The position numbers were made by a program, and so were the translations under genes. A stretch of DNA of 64,000 nucleotides from Haemophilus sputorum CCUG 13788. GTDB lineage: Bacteria; Pseudomonadota; Gammaproteobacteria; Enterobacterales; Pasteurellaceae. How positions within the stretch are numbered: position 1 is the stretch's first letter; every line of letters starts with the position of its first letter. Under the pieces are notes generated by a model, which saw nothing but the letters and a program-made list of their open reading frames with translations, was not told the DNA's origin and ran no database searches. This document shows positions 36,655 to 45,186 of this stretch, in pieces. Location of the stretch: NCBI RefSeq assembly GCF_000238795.1, contig NZ_AFNK01000007.1:124001-188000 (forward strand). The letters run 5' to 3'.

Positions 36655-38051
36655 TATTGACCTCCACGGCTGGTTAAATTCACGAGATATTTACGCGTTA
36701 CCACACTCTTATTACGGATACGTTCCGCAGGGATTTTCGGCGTAAAGTCATATTGTAATGGTACTAATCCTTGGCTAAAGGCATCTAACAAGTCCGCATC
36801 AGGGTCAAGAGCAACGCTATAACCCACAATGGATTTGAGTGTTCCCATATAGGTTTCAATCGTACCTAATAGGCTATCTAGTAAAGCTTCATCAATTGGA
36901 CGATCTACGTATTGTAATTCTGCCTGAGCAATGCCTTCGTCAATTAAATCTGCTGTGCGTTGTACCACTTCAAACTGGCTGATATGCGTGCTGGTTGGGT
37001 AAGCAGCTAAGCGGTTGCCCCATAAGCGATAGCCTGTACCGTAGCTGTTAAATACGGTAGTAATACCACGGGAGTTAAGTTGGTTGGTTTCACTTTGTAC
37101 GTCGTTAACACGCGCCGTCAGTTTAACTTCTACGCCTTGTACACCTTTAAGCTCACGGTTTGAGGTAGAGTACCAATAGCCGTGATCCACATCCACTTTC
37201 ATACGCAAGCCTGCGGCGTGTGTGGCAAGACTTTCCAACGTGCCACGCTCGCCGACAACATATGGGTAAAACAGATGTACGCGGTCAGAACTGGTATAAA
37301 AGTTGATTGTGCCGTTGCTACCTCGCCCTGCAATTGCTTGAGATAAGGTTGTGCCTTTAGGTGCATTGATATAAGCAATCGCATTGAGCTTATCCGCAAG
37401 GGTGGCAAGCGATGTCATTACGCCTGCTTGTTGGTCAAATTGAGGGCAAATCACAATTTTGGCATCAGCCCCAAATTCGATAAAGCCCATTTTGAGCAAC
37501 TCAAAACCTGTGCGCTTACCTGTGGCTGAATCAATACCGCCTCGCACATCACTCTCTGTTACTTTAGTTGGATCAGCATAAACATAGGTTGCTTTAAGTT
37601 CTGTTTGTGCGCGCATAAAGGTGACTTCACCGGTTAATAAATTAACGGTGTAATCTTTACCGGCACTTAATACAGTTGCACCTGATTTAATGGTTAACTC
37701 AATTAAACCTGCTTTCTGAGTTTGTGCAATAAGCGTGTCAGCATTTTGTGTTAATACTTCATCTGTTACCGTCGTGCGATGTTTTTTAGGGTCTAACACG
37801 TTAATTACATATACTGTACCTGCTTCATATCGCTTAATAATATCTAGTGCATCACAAATGGTATAACCTTTATCTACTAGATTGCCGAATTGTGCAAAAT
37901 GTTTTGAGGTTTGGCACAGGGTAATTTCATTGGTTGCGCCAATCGGTGCTGTGCCAACTAAACCAATAATCGCCCCGTCAATTTGACGGATAGCGACTGT
38001 ACCACCGTTAATACGTTCGGTTTCCGAACCGTGATGGAAGGCTACTGCCAT
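36654..38051 (-). CDS. Tail sheath protein FI
   Basis: 465 residues with hallmark sheath sequences: GTAPIGATNEI near the N-terminus, and the C-terminal core YGTGYRLWGNRLAAYPTS...FEVVQRTADLIDEGIAQAEL. Subunit of the contractile sheath around FII. The next gene (gp37-like) is one base upstream. Confidence 0.93.
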   Translation of the reverse strand: MAVAFHHGSETERINGGTVAIRQIDGAIIGLVGTAPIGATNEITLCQTSKHFAQFGNLVDKGYTICDALDIIKRYEAGTVYVINVLDPKKHRTTVTDEVLTQNADTLIAQTQKAGLIELTIKSGATVLSAGKDYTVNLLTGEVTFMRAQTELKATYVYADPTKVTESDVRGGIDSATGKRTGFELLKMGFIEFGADAKIVICPQFDQQAGVMTSLATLADKLNAIAYINAPKGTTLSQAIAGRGSNGTINFYTSSDRVHLFYPYVVGERGTLESLATHAAGLRMKVDVDHGYWYSTSNRELKGVQGVEVKLTARVNDVQSETNQLNSRGITTVFNSYGTGYRLWGNRLAAYPTSTHISQFEVVQRTADLIDEGIAQAELQYVDRPIDEALLDSLLGTIETYMGTLKSIVGYSVALDPDADLLDAFSQGLVPLQYDFTPKIPAERIRNKSVVTRKYLVNLTSRGGQ

Positions 38052-38052
38052 A

Positions 38053-38556
38053 TTATTCTCCTTTGGTTTTCAACCGTGTATCTAACGGTTGCGAGGTTGA
38101 GCGTTTAATTAAATGTGCAAATTTCGGTGCAGATGTAACCGCTTGTCGGTCTTCTACCTGCCATGTCTCAGTTTGTACAATAAGTTGATATTGCCAAAGC
38201 CCGTTGTCTTCACCGGCAAATTCTTCACTAATAAGATGACAAGGCGTACAGTTCGTCGGTTTAAAGCCGACTACTGCGAGGCGTAACTGGTCAAGCATTT
38301 CCAACGCACCGGTGTCATCGTGCTGACTGCGGGCAATAACTGTCAAAGCAACCAGCACCTTGCGGCGTTGTTGGATAATGTCGGTACTATCAAGGCCTTC
38401 AAATTTCGACCCTGCATACTGCACCAGCACTGCACCAAAAGGATCGAGCAGGTTGTAGTGTTCAAGGTCATCAGGGAATAGTTCGATACTGAAACTCGTG
38501 GTCTTCTGTTCGATATGATCTCTGATGCTTTGCAAAATCGGTAAAGTGGCACTCAT
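38053..38556 (-). CDS. Mu gp37-like protein (DUF1834)
   Basis: 167 residues. TLPILQSIRDHIEQ at the start, LVQYAGSKFEGLDST and GALEMLDQLRLAVVGFKP are reminiscent of the Gp37/DUF1834 family found before the sheath gene in Mu-like phages. Likely a head-tail completion or tail terminator protein. Confidence 0.72.
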   Translation of the reverse strand: MSATLPILQSIRDHIEQKTTSFSIELFPDDLEHYNLLDPFGAVLVQYAGSKFEGLDSTDIIQQRRKVLVALTVIARSQHDDTGALEMLDQLRLAVVGFKPTNCTPCHLISEEFAGEDNGLWQYQLIVQTETWQVEDRQAVTSAPKFAHLIKRSTSQPLDTRLKTKGE

Positions 38557-38567
38557 TGATGCTCCCC

Positions 38568-39002
38568 TTAATAGCCCGACAAATCCAATTTCTGCGGCGC
38601 ACGGGCTTTAAACTTTAAGGCGGACGGCAAACTGTCGTCTGCTGCTTCGCCCACTTCGAGCAAGCCCAAGTGCAATTTACCATCGGCAATGCGTTCCAAA
38701 TCTTTCAACGCTTGTGCGTGGGCATCTTTCACATTGGGCGGAAAGCCTTTGCCGTCAGGACGGCGTGAATAGAGCCAGTAGCGAGCCAGCTGCAAGCAGA
38801 TGTTGCGCACCAAGGTTGGCACTTGATTTAACGGCAACAGATAACGGGCGCGTAAATAGCCGTCCACCGTTTCAGTGGCGTATTCGCACGCTTTGGCGAT
38901 TACAGCTTGATTGACTTCTGTCGCTCTGCTGTTATCCATCGAAAGTTGTCTTAACGTGATTTCGTCCATCACGTCTGTTAAATCTTGTGCCTTGATGTAC
39001 AT
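38568..39002 (-). CDS. Mu gp36-like protein (DUF1320), head-tail connector
   Basis: 144 residues beginning MYIKAQDLTDVMDE and containing VNQAVIAKACEYATETVDGYLRARYLLPL, the DUF1320 pattern. These proteins form head-completion or connector rings. It starts 3 bases after the gp35-like stop. Confidence 0.82.
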   Translation of the reverse strand: MYIKAQDLTDVMDEITLRQLSMDNSRATEVNQAVIAKACEYATETVDGYLRARYLLPLNQVPTLVRNICLQLARYWLYSRRPDGKGFPPNVKDAHAQALKDLERIADGKLHLGLLEVGEAADDSLPSALKFKARAPQKLDLSGY

Positions 39003-39005
39003 TGA

Positions 39006-39266
39006 TTATTCGCCTTTTTTACCTTTCGTTTTGGCTTCTGCTTGTGCAATATTGGCTTCAGCCTCTTGGACATCAGCCTCAGTAACAGCTGATTCGGATT
39101 GAACTTGTTCAGATTGAACTTGTTCAGATTCAACTAACTGCACATAAAGTGCAATGCGTTCAGCTTCTTCGTCGGTCAGTTCTAACTTATCGCCTTGCTC
39201 GTAGCGTTTTCCGTTATGTAAAATTGCCATTGTGCTGATAACAGCATAGAGTTTGGTTTTGTTCAT
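39006..39266 (-). CDS. Mu gp35-like protein
   Basis: 86 residues. The N-terminal beta-rich part YAVISTMAILHNGKRYEQGDKLELTDEEAERI resembles Mu gp35. It continues with the short tandem repeat SEQVQSEQVQSES and a Lys-rich tail. Function unknown; it sits between capsid and connector genes. Confidence 0.68.
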   Translation of the reverse strand: MNKTKLYAVISTMAILHNGKRYEQGDKLELTDEEAERIALYVQLVESEQVQSEQVQSESAVTEADVQEAEANIAQAEAKTKGKKGE

Positions 39267-39291
39267 TACTTTCTCCTAATGAAACGGTGTT

Positions 39292-39335
39292 AAAAATCTC
39301 TCCTAACCCCTCTTTACTAAAGAGGAGGATTTTTA
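39292..39335. repeat. Palindromic interspersed repeat, copy 1
   Basis: AAATCTCTCCTAACCCC then TCTTTACTAAAGAGGAGGAT; shares the ACCCCTCTTTACTAAAGAGG core with other copies. It fills the gap between the capsid and gp35-like genes. Confidence 0.75.
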
Positions 39336-39339
39336 GGAA

Positions 39340-40266
39340 TTACAAGCAGCCTTTGATTAAGTAACCTGCTGCACTACCGACAAGATGTGGTTTATGAATA
39401 TCTGTGGTACGAATCACTTCAAGCTTGCCACCGTTTTCTTTGTAGGTGTCCACAAATAAGCCACCTTGACGGCGGACGGTGTAGCCGTAAGACGGTTCAT
39501 AGACTGTGCCTTTGCGTTCTTGTGAACGTGGTGCAACATAAGCCAACACAATCGCATCAGACCAGATGTCTTTTAGCTGATAGCTTTCTTCATACACCGC
39601 TTCACCGATTTTCACGGTATCAATACCAATCAATTTGGCGAACACTTCAGGGGTGACAATCGCCACTTGTGAGTATTTGAGTTTTTCAATTACCGCTGGG
39701 TGTTCTTTCAATGCTGCCCACACATCGCCTGCAATTACGCACACATTCGGTTTACGACCAATAGCACGTTTCACTGTACGAATACCAGTATCGAACATGC
39801 CAAAAATATCGGCATCTTTGCTGGTAATTTTAGACGTACCACTTAAGGTGATTTTGTTATCACTGTTGTATTTACTTTCATCTAATGCCAGCGTTGCGAC
39901 TTCTTTTTCACGACCCAGTGCAATCACATCTTGGGTGGTGTTTAAGGCGAATTGACGGAGCGAGAAAATTGCTTCGTTTTCTTCTCGGTAGTCGATGGCG
40001 TATTCCACATCATGTTCTTCTAATGCAACATCAATCGCGGTAATGTCTTCAGGAGTTAAGCGATTTGATGTGCCTCGTAAGTTACGCACCGTACTTGGTA
40101 GGCGAAATGCAAGACGATCAAATTTCGGAATTTTTCCGGCTTCTTTGTCGATTTCGACGGTTGGCATTAAGACTTCGCCCACTAACTCAAGGTTGTAATA
40201 GCCCTGAGCCAAGTTGGTTAAAACAGGATCTTGCACACGAAGTGCTTGAAGATTATGTGCTGTCAT
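39340..40266 (-). CDS. Major capsid protein (Mu gpT position)
   Basis: 308 residues, similar in size to Mu gpT. FDRLAFRLPSTVRNLRGTSNR at about 50, EEHDVEYAIDYREE at about 83 and YGYTVRRQGGLFVDTYKENGGKLEVIRTTDIHKPHLVG near the end are capsid-like. It shows the length and position of an HK97-fold head protein, encoded directly after the protease/scaffold gene. Confidence 0.85.
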   Translation of the reverse strand: MTAHNLQALRVQDPVLTNLAQGYYNLELVGEVLMPTVEIDKEAGKIPKFDRLAFRLPSTVRNLRGTSNRLTPEDITAIDVALEEHDVEYAIDYREENEAIFSLRQFALNTTQDVIALGREKEVATLALDESKYNSDNKITLSGTSKITSKDADIFGMFDTGIRTVKRAIGRKPNVCVIAGDVWAALKEHPAVIEKLKYSQVAIVTPEVFAKLIGIDTVKIGEAVYEESYQLKDIWSDAIVLAYVAPRSQERKGTVYEPSYGYTVRRQGGLFVDTYKENGGKLEVIRTTDIHKPHLVGSAAGYLIKGCL

Positions 40267-40281
40267 AGGTTTTCCTTATAT

Positions 40282-41241
40282 CTATTGGTAAATGGCGTTA
40301 AATGCGGCGGTGTAGCTCACATTGTGTTCTTTGGCATAAGCACGAATTTTCTGATCGGCTTCAATGCTTGCAGGGCTTGTACCCTCAGCATATTCCACAG
40401 TACCATCTTGCGGTTCTGCAGCTTTATCTTTGGTTGCGACCTCAGAAAAATTCACCACTTGCGGTTGCGCATCCAAAAAGGCTTTGAGTTTACTGTGTAG
40501 GCTTTCGCCCTCACCAAACTCGACCACACCACCTTGTGCAGTGGTTGATGCGTAGTTCAATAAATCCACCGCTTGCTGTTTGGCAATCGGGGCGAGTTTG
40601 CCAGCTTTGACTAAGCCTTCAGCAAAATCGGCATTTTCAGCTTTAGCTTGATTGAGTTCAGCTTCTGCTTTTTCGGCTTTCGCTTTGGCGTTTTCATCTT
40701 TGAGTTGCTGATTTTCAGCACGCAAGCGGTCTAATTCCGCTTTCTCTTCTGCACTCATTTCAGGTTCTCCTTGAGTTGGTTCAGTTTGATTGGGTTCATT
40801 TGGCATTGCTTCGCAAAAATCCACAATACCTTGCTCACTTTCTGAAAATTCAGGGTTGCGCAAGCCTTTTACGGCAGGTGGCATAGCCCCTAAAAATCCA
40901 ACGTGGCGCAAATAAAGCGAGCCTTGTTTTGGGTTGTCGGGGCTGTCCGCAAGGTAGAAAGAGGCTGATACTTTCTTAAACCGCCCGTCGGCAACCATAT
41001 CGGCAAATTCGGGGTGAACTTGGTCAAGCTCTGCTTTCAGCACATCGCCGTCTAACTGCAAGCCTTTTACCCACGCATAGGCGGGGGCGTTCATTTGCGG
41101 GTGTCCGATTACCGCAGGGGCTTCGTGATAAGCCACATCATAGGCATCAACCGCTTGTTGCAAATCGGCAGGAGTGATTTCCACCACTGTACCGTGTGCA
41201 TCTGGGCGTTTGCCTGCTTTAAAAATTTCAATCAGGGTCAT
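40282..41241 (-). CDS. Head maturation protease with scaffold domain (Mu gpI/gpZ type)
   Basis: 319 residues. The N-terminal half (EITPADLQQAVDAYD..., APAVIGHPQMNAPAYAWVKGL, VSASFYL) matches the Mu I protease family. The middle is a charged coiled coil (about 165-205), the scaffold part. In Mu, gpZ arises from an internal start within I; the internal ATG around residue 160 (PEMSAEEKAELDRLRAEN) could serve here. First gene of a late unit with a dyad 55 bp upstream. Confidence 0.85.
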   Translation of the reverse strand: MTLIEIFKAGKRPDAHGTVVEITPADLQQAVDAYDVAYHEAPAVIGHPQMNAPAYAWVKGLQLDGDVLKAELDQVHPEFADMVADGRFKKVSASFYLADSPDNPKQGSLYLRHVGFLGAMPPAVKGLRNPEFSESEQGIVDFCEAMPNEPNQTEPTQGEPEMSAEEKAELDRLRAENQQLKDENAKAKAEKAEAELNQAKAENADFAEGLVKAGKLAPIAKQQAVDLLNYASTTAQGGVVEFGEGESLHSKLKAFLDAQPQVVNFSEVATKDKAAEPQDGTVEYAEGTSPASIEADQKIRAYAKEHNVSYTAAFNAIYQ

Positions 41242-41295
41242 TCGGTTCTCCTTGTGTTGGCAAACATCATAGAAAAAACGACCGCTTGTTACTTT

Positions 41296-41307
41296 TAAAC
41301 TGGTTTA
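41296..41307. promoter_or_regulatory. Candidate late-activator dyad, copy 2 (head unit)
   Basis: TAAACTGGTTTA, 55 bp before the protease gene. Mu has its late promoter PI at this point of the genome. Confidence 0.55.
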
Positions 41308-41425
41308 AGGAATGAAAATGGGAAAGAGAAAGTGAAAAGCAATTGAATGAGGCGTTTTTGCGTGTTTATCGGTGTTTATAAACACGCCCAAAGAGATTTA
41401 GGCGATAATTTATCGAATGGGATTT

Positions 41426-41447
41426 AAAACGCCACAATGGGCGTTTT
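41426..41447 (-). terminator. Hairpin after the gpG-like gene
   Basis: AAAACGCC and GGCGTTTT, 8-bp stem and 6-nt loop. The T-run is short, so it is a moderate terminator. Confidence 0.5.
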
Positions 41448-41478
41448 ATGCGTTATTTTTGATTTTCAGCCAAAGTGA

Positions 41479-41937
41479 CTAACTTTGGTTAATTTGACGT
41501 TGCAAAAGTGCGGTGGCTTTTCGCAAGAGTTTTTGCTCGTCTTGTTCGCTTACGCCTAACCACGGACGTTTAGGAATGGTGACTTTCCCCCCACGCCCCG
41601 CCTTGCCACCGAATTGGTGCAAGCGGGCATATTTAGCGTCAGAACCAAACTCGACATTTTTGTCGTTGTAGTTGTAGGCGGTTTTATCCGACAAATAGCC
41701 GTCCTGTCGCAAAATCTTAGTGGACTTGCCTTTCTTCTGCTTGCGTGCCAAGGTTTTTGGCGAAAGCGACTGCCAGTTATTGCCTTCAGGATCAACTTCC
41801 TGCTTAAACCGTTCTGCGTGGATTTTCTTCAAGGTTTCGCCCAGCACACCATAGAGTTTACGAGGCTGTTTGAGTTGGCTTGCAATACGGTGGAGTTTTT
41901 CCACCGCTTGCGTGTCGTTAAGACTGATTTTAATCAT
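41479..41937 (-). CDS. Virion morphogenesis protein gpG (P2 gpS family)
   Basis: 152 residues. EVDPEGNNWQSLSPKTLARKQKKG, LRQDGYLSD and KYARLHQFGGKAGRGGKVTIPKRPWLGVS are the conserved blocks of Mu gpG/P2 gpS tail-completion proteins. Head-tail joining role. It is 2 bp after the Gp49-like gene. Confidence 0.87.
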   Translation of the reverse strand: MIKISLNDTQAVEKLHRIASQLKQPRKLYGVLGETLKKIHAERFKQEVDPEGNNWQSLSPKTLARKQKKGKSTKILRQDGYLSDKTAYNYNDKNVEFGSDAKYARLHQFGGKAGRGGKVTIPKRPWLGVSEQDEQKLLRKATALLQRQINQS

Positions 41938-41939
41938 AG

Positions 41940-42191
41940 CTAAAAGCCAGCGAGTTTATTTTTCAATACATAGCCTTCAAGCTGCCATAATTTGTCAAAT
42001 GCATTTTCAAAGGCGATACGTTCACCAATTTCTTGGTTATAGGTTGCCGGTGAAACACAGGCTGATTCACCTGTCACGGTGAACCCATTGCGTAAGGTTA
42101 AAACACAAACCGTGAGCGTTTCTGTTAAACGATGGAATTTTTTATCGGTGATAATAGATTCCAAATGTTCTTGGGTAACACGTTCAGTCAT
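41940..42191 (-). CDS. N4 Gp49/Sf6 gene 66 family protein
   Basis: 83 residues. LTVCVLTLRNGFTVTGESACVSPATYNQEIGERIAFENAFDKLWQLEGYVL is the compact core of this small family found across unrelated phages. Function unknown. The ATG follows AGGAGA, after the structured gap at 42192-42312. Confidence 0.8.
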   Translation of the reverse strand: MTERVTQEHLESIITDKKFHRLTETLTVCVLTLRNGFTVTGESACVSPATYNQEIGERIAFENAFDKLWQLEGYVLKNKLAGF

Positions 42192-42237
42192 TTTTATTCT
42201 CCTATTGATTAAAAAATAAGTTGGGCGTATAGTGTTT

Positions 42238-42316
42238 CTAACGGTGGGGGTTTCCTACTGGAAAGGTTGCGGTTCCGCCCGTATTATCCTGTTCGAATCA
42301 GGCAAACCACCGTTAG
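42238..42316. other. Cloverleaf-like structured element between gpF and Gp49-like genes
   Basis: A perfect 10-bp outer stem (CTAACGGTGG/CCACCGTTAG) encloses three small hairpins: TTTCC-TACT-GGAAA, GCG-GTTC-CGC and CCTG-TTCGAAT-CAGG. The last has a tRNA T-loop sequence on the plus strand. The outer stem contains the gpF stop codon on the minus strand. It does not fit canonical tRNA geometry. Confidence 0.55.
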
Positions 42317-43581
42317 TCTAAACTCCCCCATAAAAGCTCATACGCATTTTTTAAATTTCCCCATTCTTTTGTCGGTTCAATTAAACTTGCCGTTCTTACT
42401 AAATTGATTTTGTGTGTCAGTTTTTTCTTGCTTAATTCGTCTTTGATTTTGACTTCATAATCCATTTTGATTGCCACTTTGCCTTGTTCGGTTTCATAAA
42501 TGAAAAGTAAGGTCGGCAATTTCTGATCAGTTTCCAGCAAAATAGCAGTCGGATTTCTTAACATCTCCGGCAACTGCTCCCAAAACTCAATCGGCAGGTT
42601 AATACCTTTGGCTTGTTTGGTATCACGCAGGGCGTGCAGTACATCTTCATCACGCACGGCAATCACGGCAGATTGCGGAGCTTTTTCAAGTACGGTCAAT
42701 TTATCAATCACTTTGGCTGGGATTATGCCCACGTTTTTCATTTGTCCACGTGCCATTTTTTCGGTGGCAACGGTATCTACCATCGACTTCATCGCGCCGT
42801 TTAACATCATCACGGCACGCGGATTTTGTAACACGTTTTCAATCAGTAGGCTGGCAAGTTTTGGCTCGGCATTGACAAATTTATTGAACAATAGCTGATC
42901 TACGTCCGCATTTCGCCTGGCGGTCAATCGCTCAAAATTATGTGGTTTGAACCCCACATCATAGCCTTTCGGGACTTTTACCATTCTTGGATTGCCTGAC
43001 CTTGTACCGACCAGTTTTTCCTGCCATTCGATTTCAGGCGATGGGCTGACGGTTTTGCCCATTTCTTTCAAGTCGTCTTCATCGTGAGCTGTTACCGTAC
43101 AATGGCAACCATACGCCTTGATTGGGTAGTAATAATGCCAAAATGGATCGCTTGCCGGCAAAATCGTGCCGTCCAAATCAATATGCTCTTGACGTGGGTG
43201 GGCGTTGTCGTGGTGGTGATATTCCCAATAAGGCATCACATCAACAAGGTCTAAATGCTGCTGCAACCGTCCGCGATTGTAGGCAGCGTAAACGTTGGTG
43301 TCGTAAATAATACGGGTTCGCCAATTTCTACCGCCTTTGTAATCCCAGCCTGTGCGAGCCACAATTTCATCAAACCGCTTGCGAAAGCCCTCCAGAGTTT
43401 CGCCATTGTTGATAGCTTCGTCCACCGCTTCACGAAAGGCAAGCAGGACTTCGTTGCGGTTCGCGCCTGCGACCATAAAGAAGTAGTCGTGTTCATCGCC
43501 CAGCACGTCCAAATAGCTGTTGGTGGGTAGGTTGAGTTTTTTCTCAAAGTATTTGACTTGATTTTCAAAGGTGAATTTCAT
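42313..43581 (-). CDS. Head morphogenesis protein gpF (Mu gp30, SPP1 gp7 type)
   Basis: 422 residues. GGRNWRTRIIYDTNVYAAYNRGR, YHHHDNAHPRQEHIDLDGTI and YYYPIKAYGCHCTV are the conserved minor-head blocks, rich in Cys and His. Found at the portal vertex, needed for head assembly. It begins 13 bp after the portal stop, inside the trailing edge of a palindromic repeat. Confidence 0.9.
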   Translation of the reverse strand: MKFTFENQVKYFEKKLNLPTNSYLDVLGDEHDYFFMVAGANRNEVLLAFREAVDEAINNGETLEGFRKRFDEIVARTGWDYKGGRNWRTRIIYDTNVYAAYNRGRLQQHLDLVDVMPYWEYHHHDNAHPRQEHIDLDGTILPASDPFWHYYYPIKAYGCHCTVTAHDEDDLKEMGKTVSPSPEIEWQEKLVGTRSGNPRMVKVPKGYDVGFKPHNFERLTARRNADVDQLLFNKFVNAEPKLASLLIENVLQNPRAVMMLNGAMKSMVDTVATEKMARGQMKNVGIIPAKVIDKLTVLEKAPQSAVIAVRDEDVLHALRDTKQAKGINLPIEFWEQLPEMLRNPTAILLETDQKLPTLLFIYETEQGKVAIKMDYEVKIKDELSKKKLTHKINLVRTASLIEPTKEWGNLKNAYELLWGSLD

Positions 43582-43585
43582 TCAC

Positions 43586-43624
43586 AAATCTCCCCTAGCC
43601 CCTCTTTACTAAAGAGGGAGACTT
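43586..43624. repeat. Palindromic interspersed repeat, copy 2 (encodes the portal C-terminus)
   Basis: AAATCTCCCCTAGCCCC then TCTTTACTAAAGAGGGAGACTT. On the minus strand it encodes the last portal residues (KSPSLVKRG) and the TAG stop. Confidence 0.85.
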
Positions 43625-45064
43625 GGCACGCTCGTCTTCTACGGATTGTCGCCCTGCGAATTGTGCTGCCGTTGAACCCCATGCGAGAAGTTCGCCATAT
43701 TCGGCATAGCTGAGTTCTGGAATTAGGCTATCGAGCTGGTTGCGGAAATCTTCCAAACTTTCGGCTTGCCCTAAGCGATCGCGAATATCGTGTAGCCAAG
43801 TTTCAACAACGGCTTCGCCTTCCACTTCCAACTGCTCGCCAATGGTTTCAATCACGCTTTTTGGGATTGGCTCGGCAAAATCCACCTTATCCGTCCCTTT
43901 CTTTTGTAAAGATGGGTTAGGGGAGATTTCTTGCATCACAATATCGCCCTCTTCAAAACCATAAGTGCGGTGGATATATTGCTCGGTAAAGCCTACTCCC
44001 ATTTCAGTTAAGAGCTTATCGCGTTCGGCTTGTAGTTTGTCGATGTTTTCTTGTTCAAACAGTTCAAAGGTTGGCAAGGTGTCCACGCTGAAATTGAGTT
44101 CACAAATCCAGCTCAACAGCTGATTGAACACGCCTTCTACAAGGCTGGCGTCATCGTTGCGAATATCACGGGTGACTTCTAGCCCTGCGGTGGCAGATGC
44201 TCGGTTGGCTTCCGCTTCGGTGGTTTGGTTTTGCCCTAAAATCGCAATGGCGATTTCCGATTTGCAATACTTGATAAAGTTATCAAAGGCTTCTGATGAG
44301 CCACTCTTGTCCGAACCTTCCACTAAGCCGATTGAGCTGTCGTCAGGAATGGCGGCAACCGCTGTGCCGAGCATTGCTTCCATACTGTCGAGCAAATCTT
44401 CCACTTCGTGAACTTGGGCTTGGCGTGGGTGTTTGCCGACTAACCACGGGCTGCCGTATTTTTCGGTAAATTCCAGCCAATACTTAAAGCCAGCTTTCTT
44501 AAAAGTCGCCGCCCAAAAGCAGAGCGAGAGATCGCCCAAGCCATACGGGTTGATGTAGGTCGCATTTTGGGTGGCAAGCAATATTCGATAAGGCGGCAGT
44601 TCTTCGCCGTTGAAGTTCTCTTTGGTACGAAGTTTAAGCTGGTTTTCTTCATCGAAGACGAACCACTCTTGCGGTTTGCCTACGATTGCTGTTGGCAACA
44701 GTAAGCCGTTTTCGCTTTCCCACATTACTTCTAAGGCTTGATAGCCAAATAGCGTGGCATCTAAAATTTGGCTGATAATATGCGACATCGGCAAGCGGTC
44801 GAAAAGTGCGGTTAAAATCTCGTCCGTTTTTTCATTACCTGTCGGAGTAATTCGCCATTCCAGCCCTTTGATTGCCGCTTTGCGACGGCGAACACAGCCC
44901 CCAACGTGGCTGTCGGATAAAATTTCACGATAAGCCGAAATATCCTTGCCCATTTTCTTCAGCACAGGATCGGGGTTCGGCAGGTAGTGCATAAACGACC
45001 AATAGTCAATGGCGTTGGCACGGCTGGCGATGACGCGAATTAAATCTTGTTTTTTTGGTGTCAT
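43595..45064 (-). CDS. Portal protein (Mu gp29 family, DUF935)
   Basis: 489 residues. Conserved DUF935 pieces: LSDSHVGGCVRRRKAAIKGLEWRI, ILDATLFGYQALEVMWE, KYGSPWLVGKHPR and AILGQNQTTEAEANRASATAGLEV. It forms the dodecameric DNA gate of the head. Two stretches derive from interspersed repeats: ISPNPSLQKKGT at about residue 380, and the last nine residues. Both share the pattern S-P-(NP)-S-L-x-K-(K/R)-G. Confidence 0.92.
   Translation of the reverse strand: MTPKKQDLIRVIASRANAIDYWSFMHYLPNPDPVLKKMGKDISAYREILSDSHVGGCVRRRKAAIKGLEWRITPTGNEKTDEILTALFDRLPMSHIISQILDATLFGYQALEVMWESENGLLLPTAIVGKPQEWFVFDEENQLKLRTKENFNGEELPPYRILLATQNATYINPYGLGDLSLCFWAATFKKAGFKYWLEFTEKYGSPWLVGKHPRQAQVHEVEDLLDSMEAMLGTAVAAIPDDSSIGLVEGSDKSGSSEAFDNFIKYCKSEIAIAILGQNQTTEAEANRASATAGLEVTRDIRNDDASLVEGVFNQLLSWICELNFSVDTLPTFELFEQENIDKLQAERDKLLTEMGVGFTEQYIHRTYGFEEGDIVMQEISPNPSLQKKGTDKVDFAEPIPKSVIETIGEQLEVEGEAVVETWLHDIRDRLGQAESLEDFRNQLDSLIPELSYAEYGELLAWGSTAAQFAGRQSVEDERAKSPSLVKRG
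43892..43930. repeat. Palindromic interspersed repeat, copy 3 (in frame inside the portal gene)
   Basis: GAAATCTCCCCTAACCC on the minus strand, then ATCTTTACAAAAGAAAGGGAC. It is translated as EISPNPSLQKKGT without breaking the frame. Confidence 0.8.
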
Positions 45065-45073
45065 TGGCTTTCC

Positions 45074-45184
45074 TTATTTTTCATAATCCACAAAGGCGGC
45101 AAGCAATAAAAATACCCACCAAAACGGTTTGTCGTAAAAAATCAGCACAGCGGCAGAAATGGTTAAAGTTACAAATGCGATCAT
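45074..45184 (-). CDS. Small single-span membrane protein between terminase and portal
   Basis: 36 residues: a hydrophobic stretch, MIAFVTLTISAAVLIFY, then DKPFWWVFLLLAAF, ending VDYEK. The ATG lies two bases after the terminase stop with AAGGA nine bases upstream, and it fills the 122-bp gap almost completely. The tight packing supports translation. Function unknown. Confidence 0.6.
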   Translation of the reverse strand: MIAFVTLTISAAVLIFYDKPFWWVFLLLAAFVDYEK

Positions 45185-45186
45185 GG

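Larger units (their letters stand above)
41242..41478. other. Gap between gpG and protease genes, with regulatory structures
   Basis: No gene. It holds the dyad at 41296-41307, a 10-bp hairpin at 41360-41387 (GCGTGTTTAT/ATAAACACGC), and an AAAACGCC/GGCGTTTT hairpin at 41426-41447 that probably terminates the upstream late transcript. Confidence 0.65.

Noticed and set aside
42241-42313. A 73-nt tRNA gene on the plus strand
   Set aside because: The T-arm is 4 bp with unpaired bases before the outer stem, no proper D-arm with GG, and no 5-bp anticodon stem with 7-nt loop. Kept only as a structured element.
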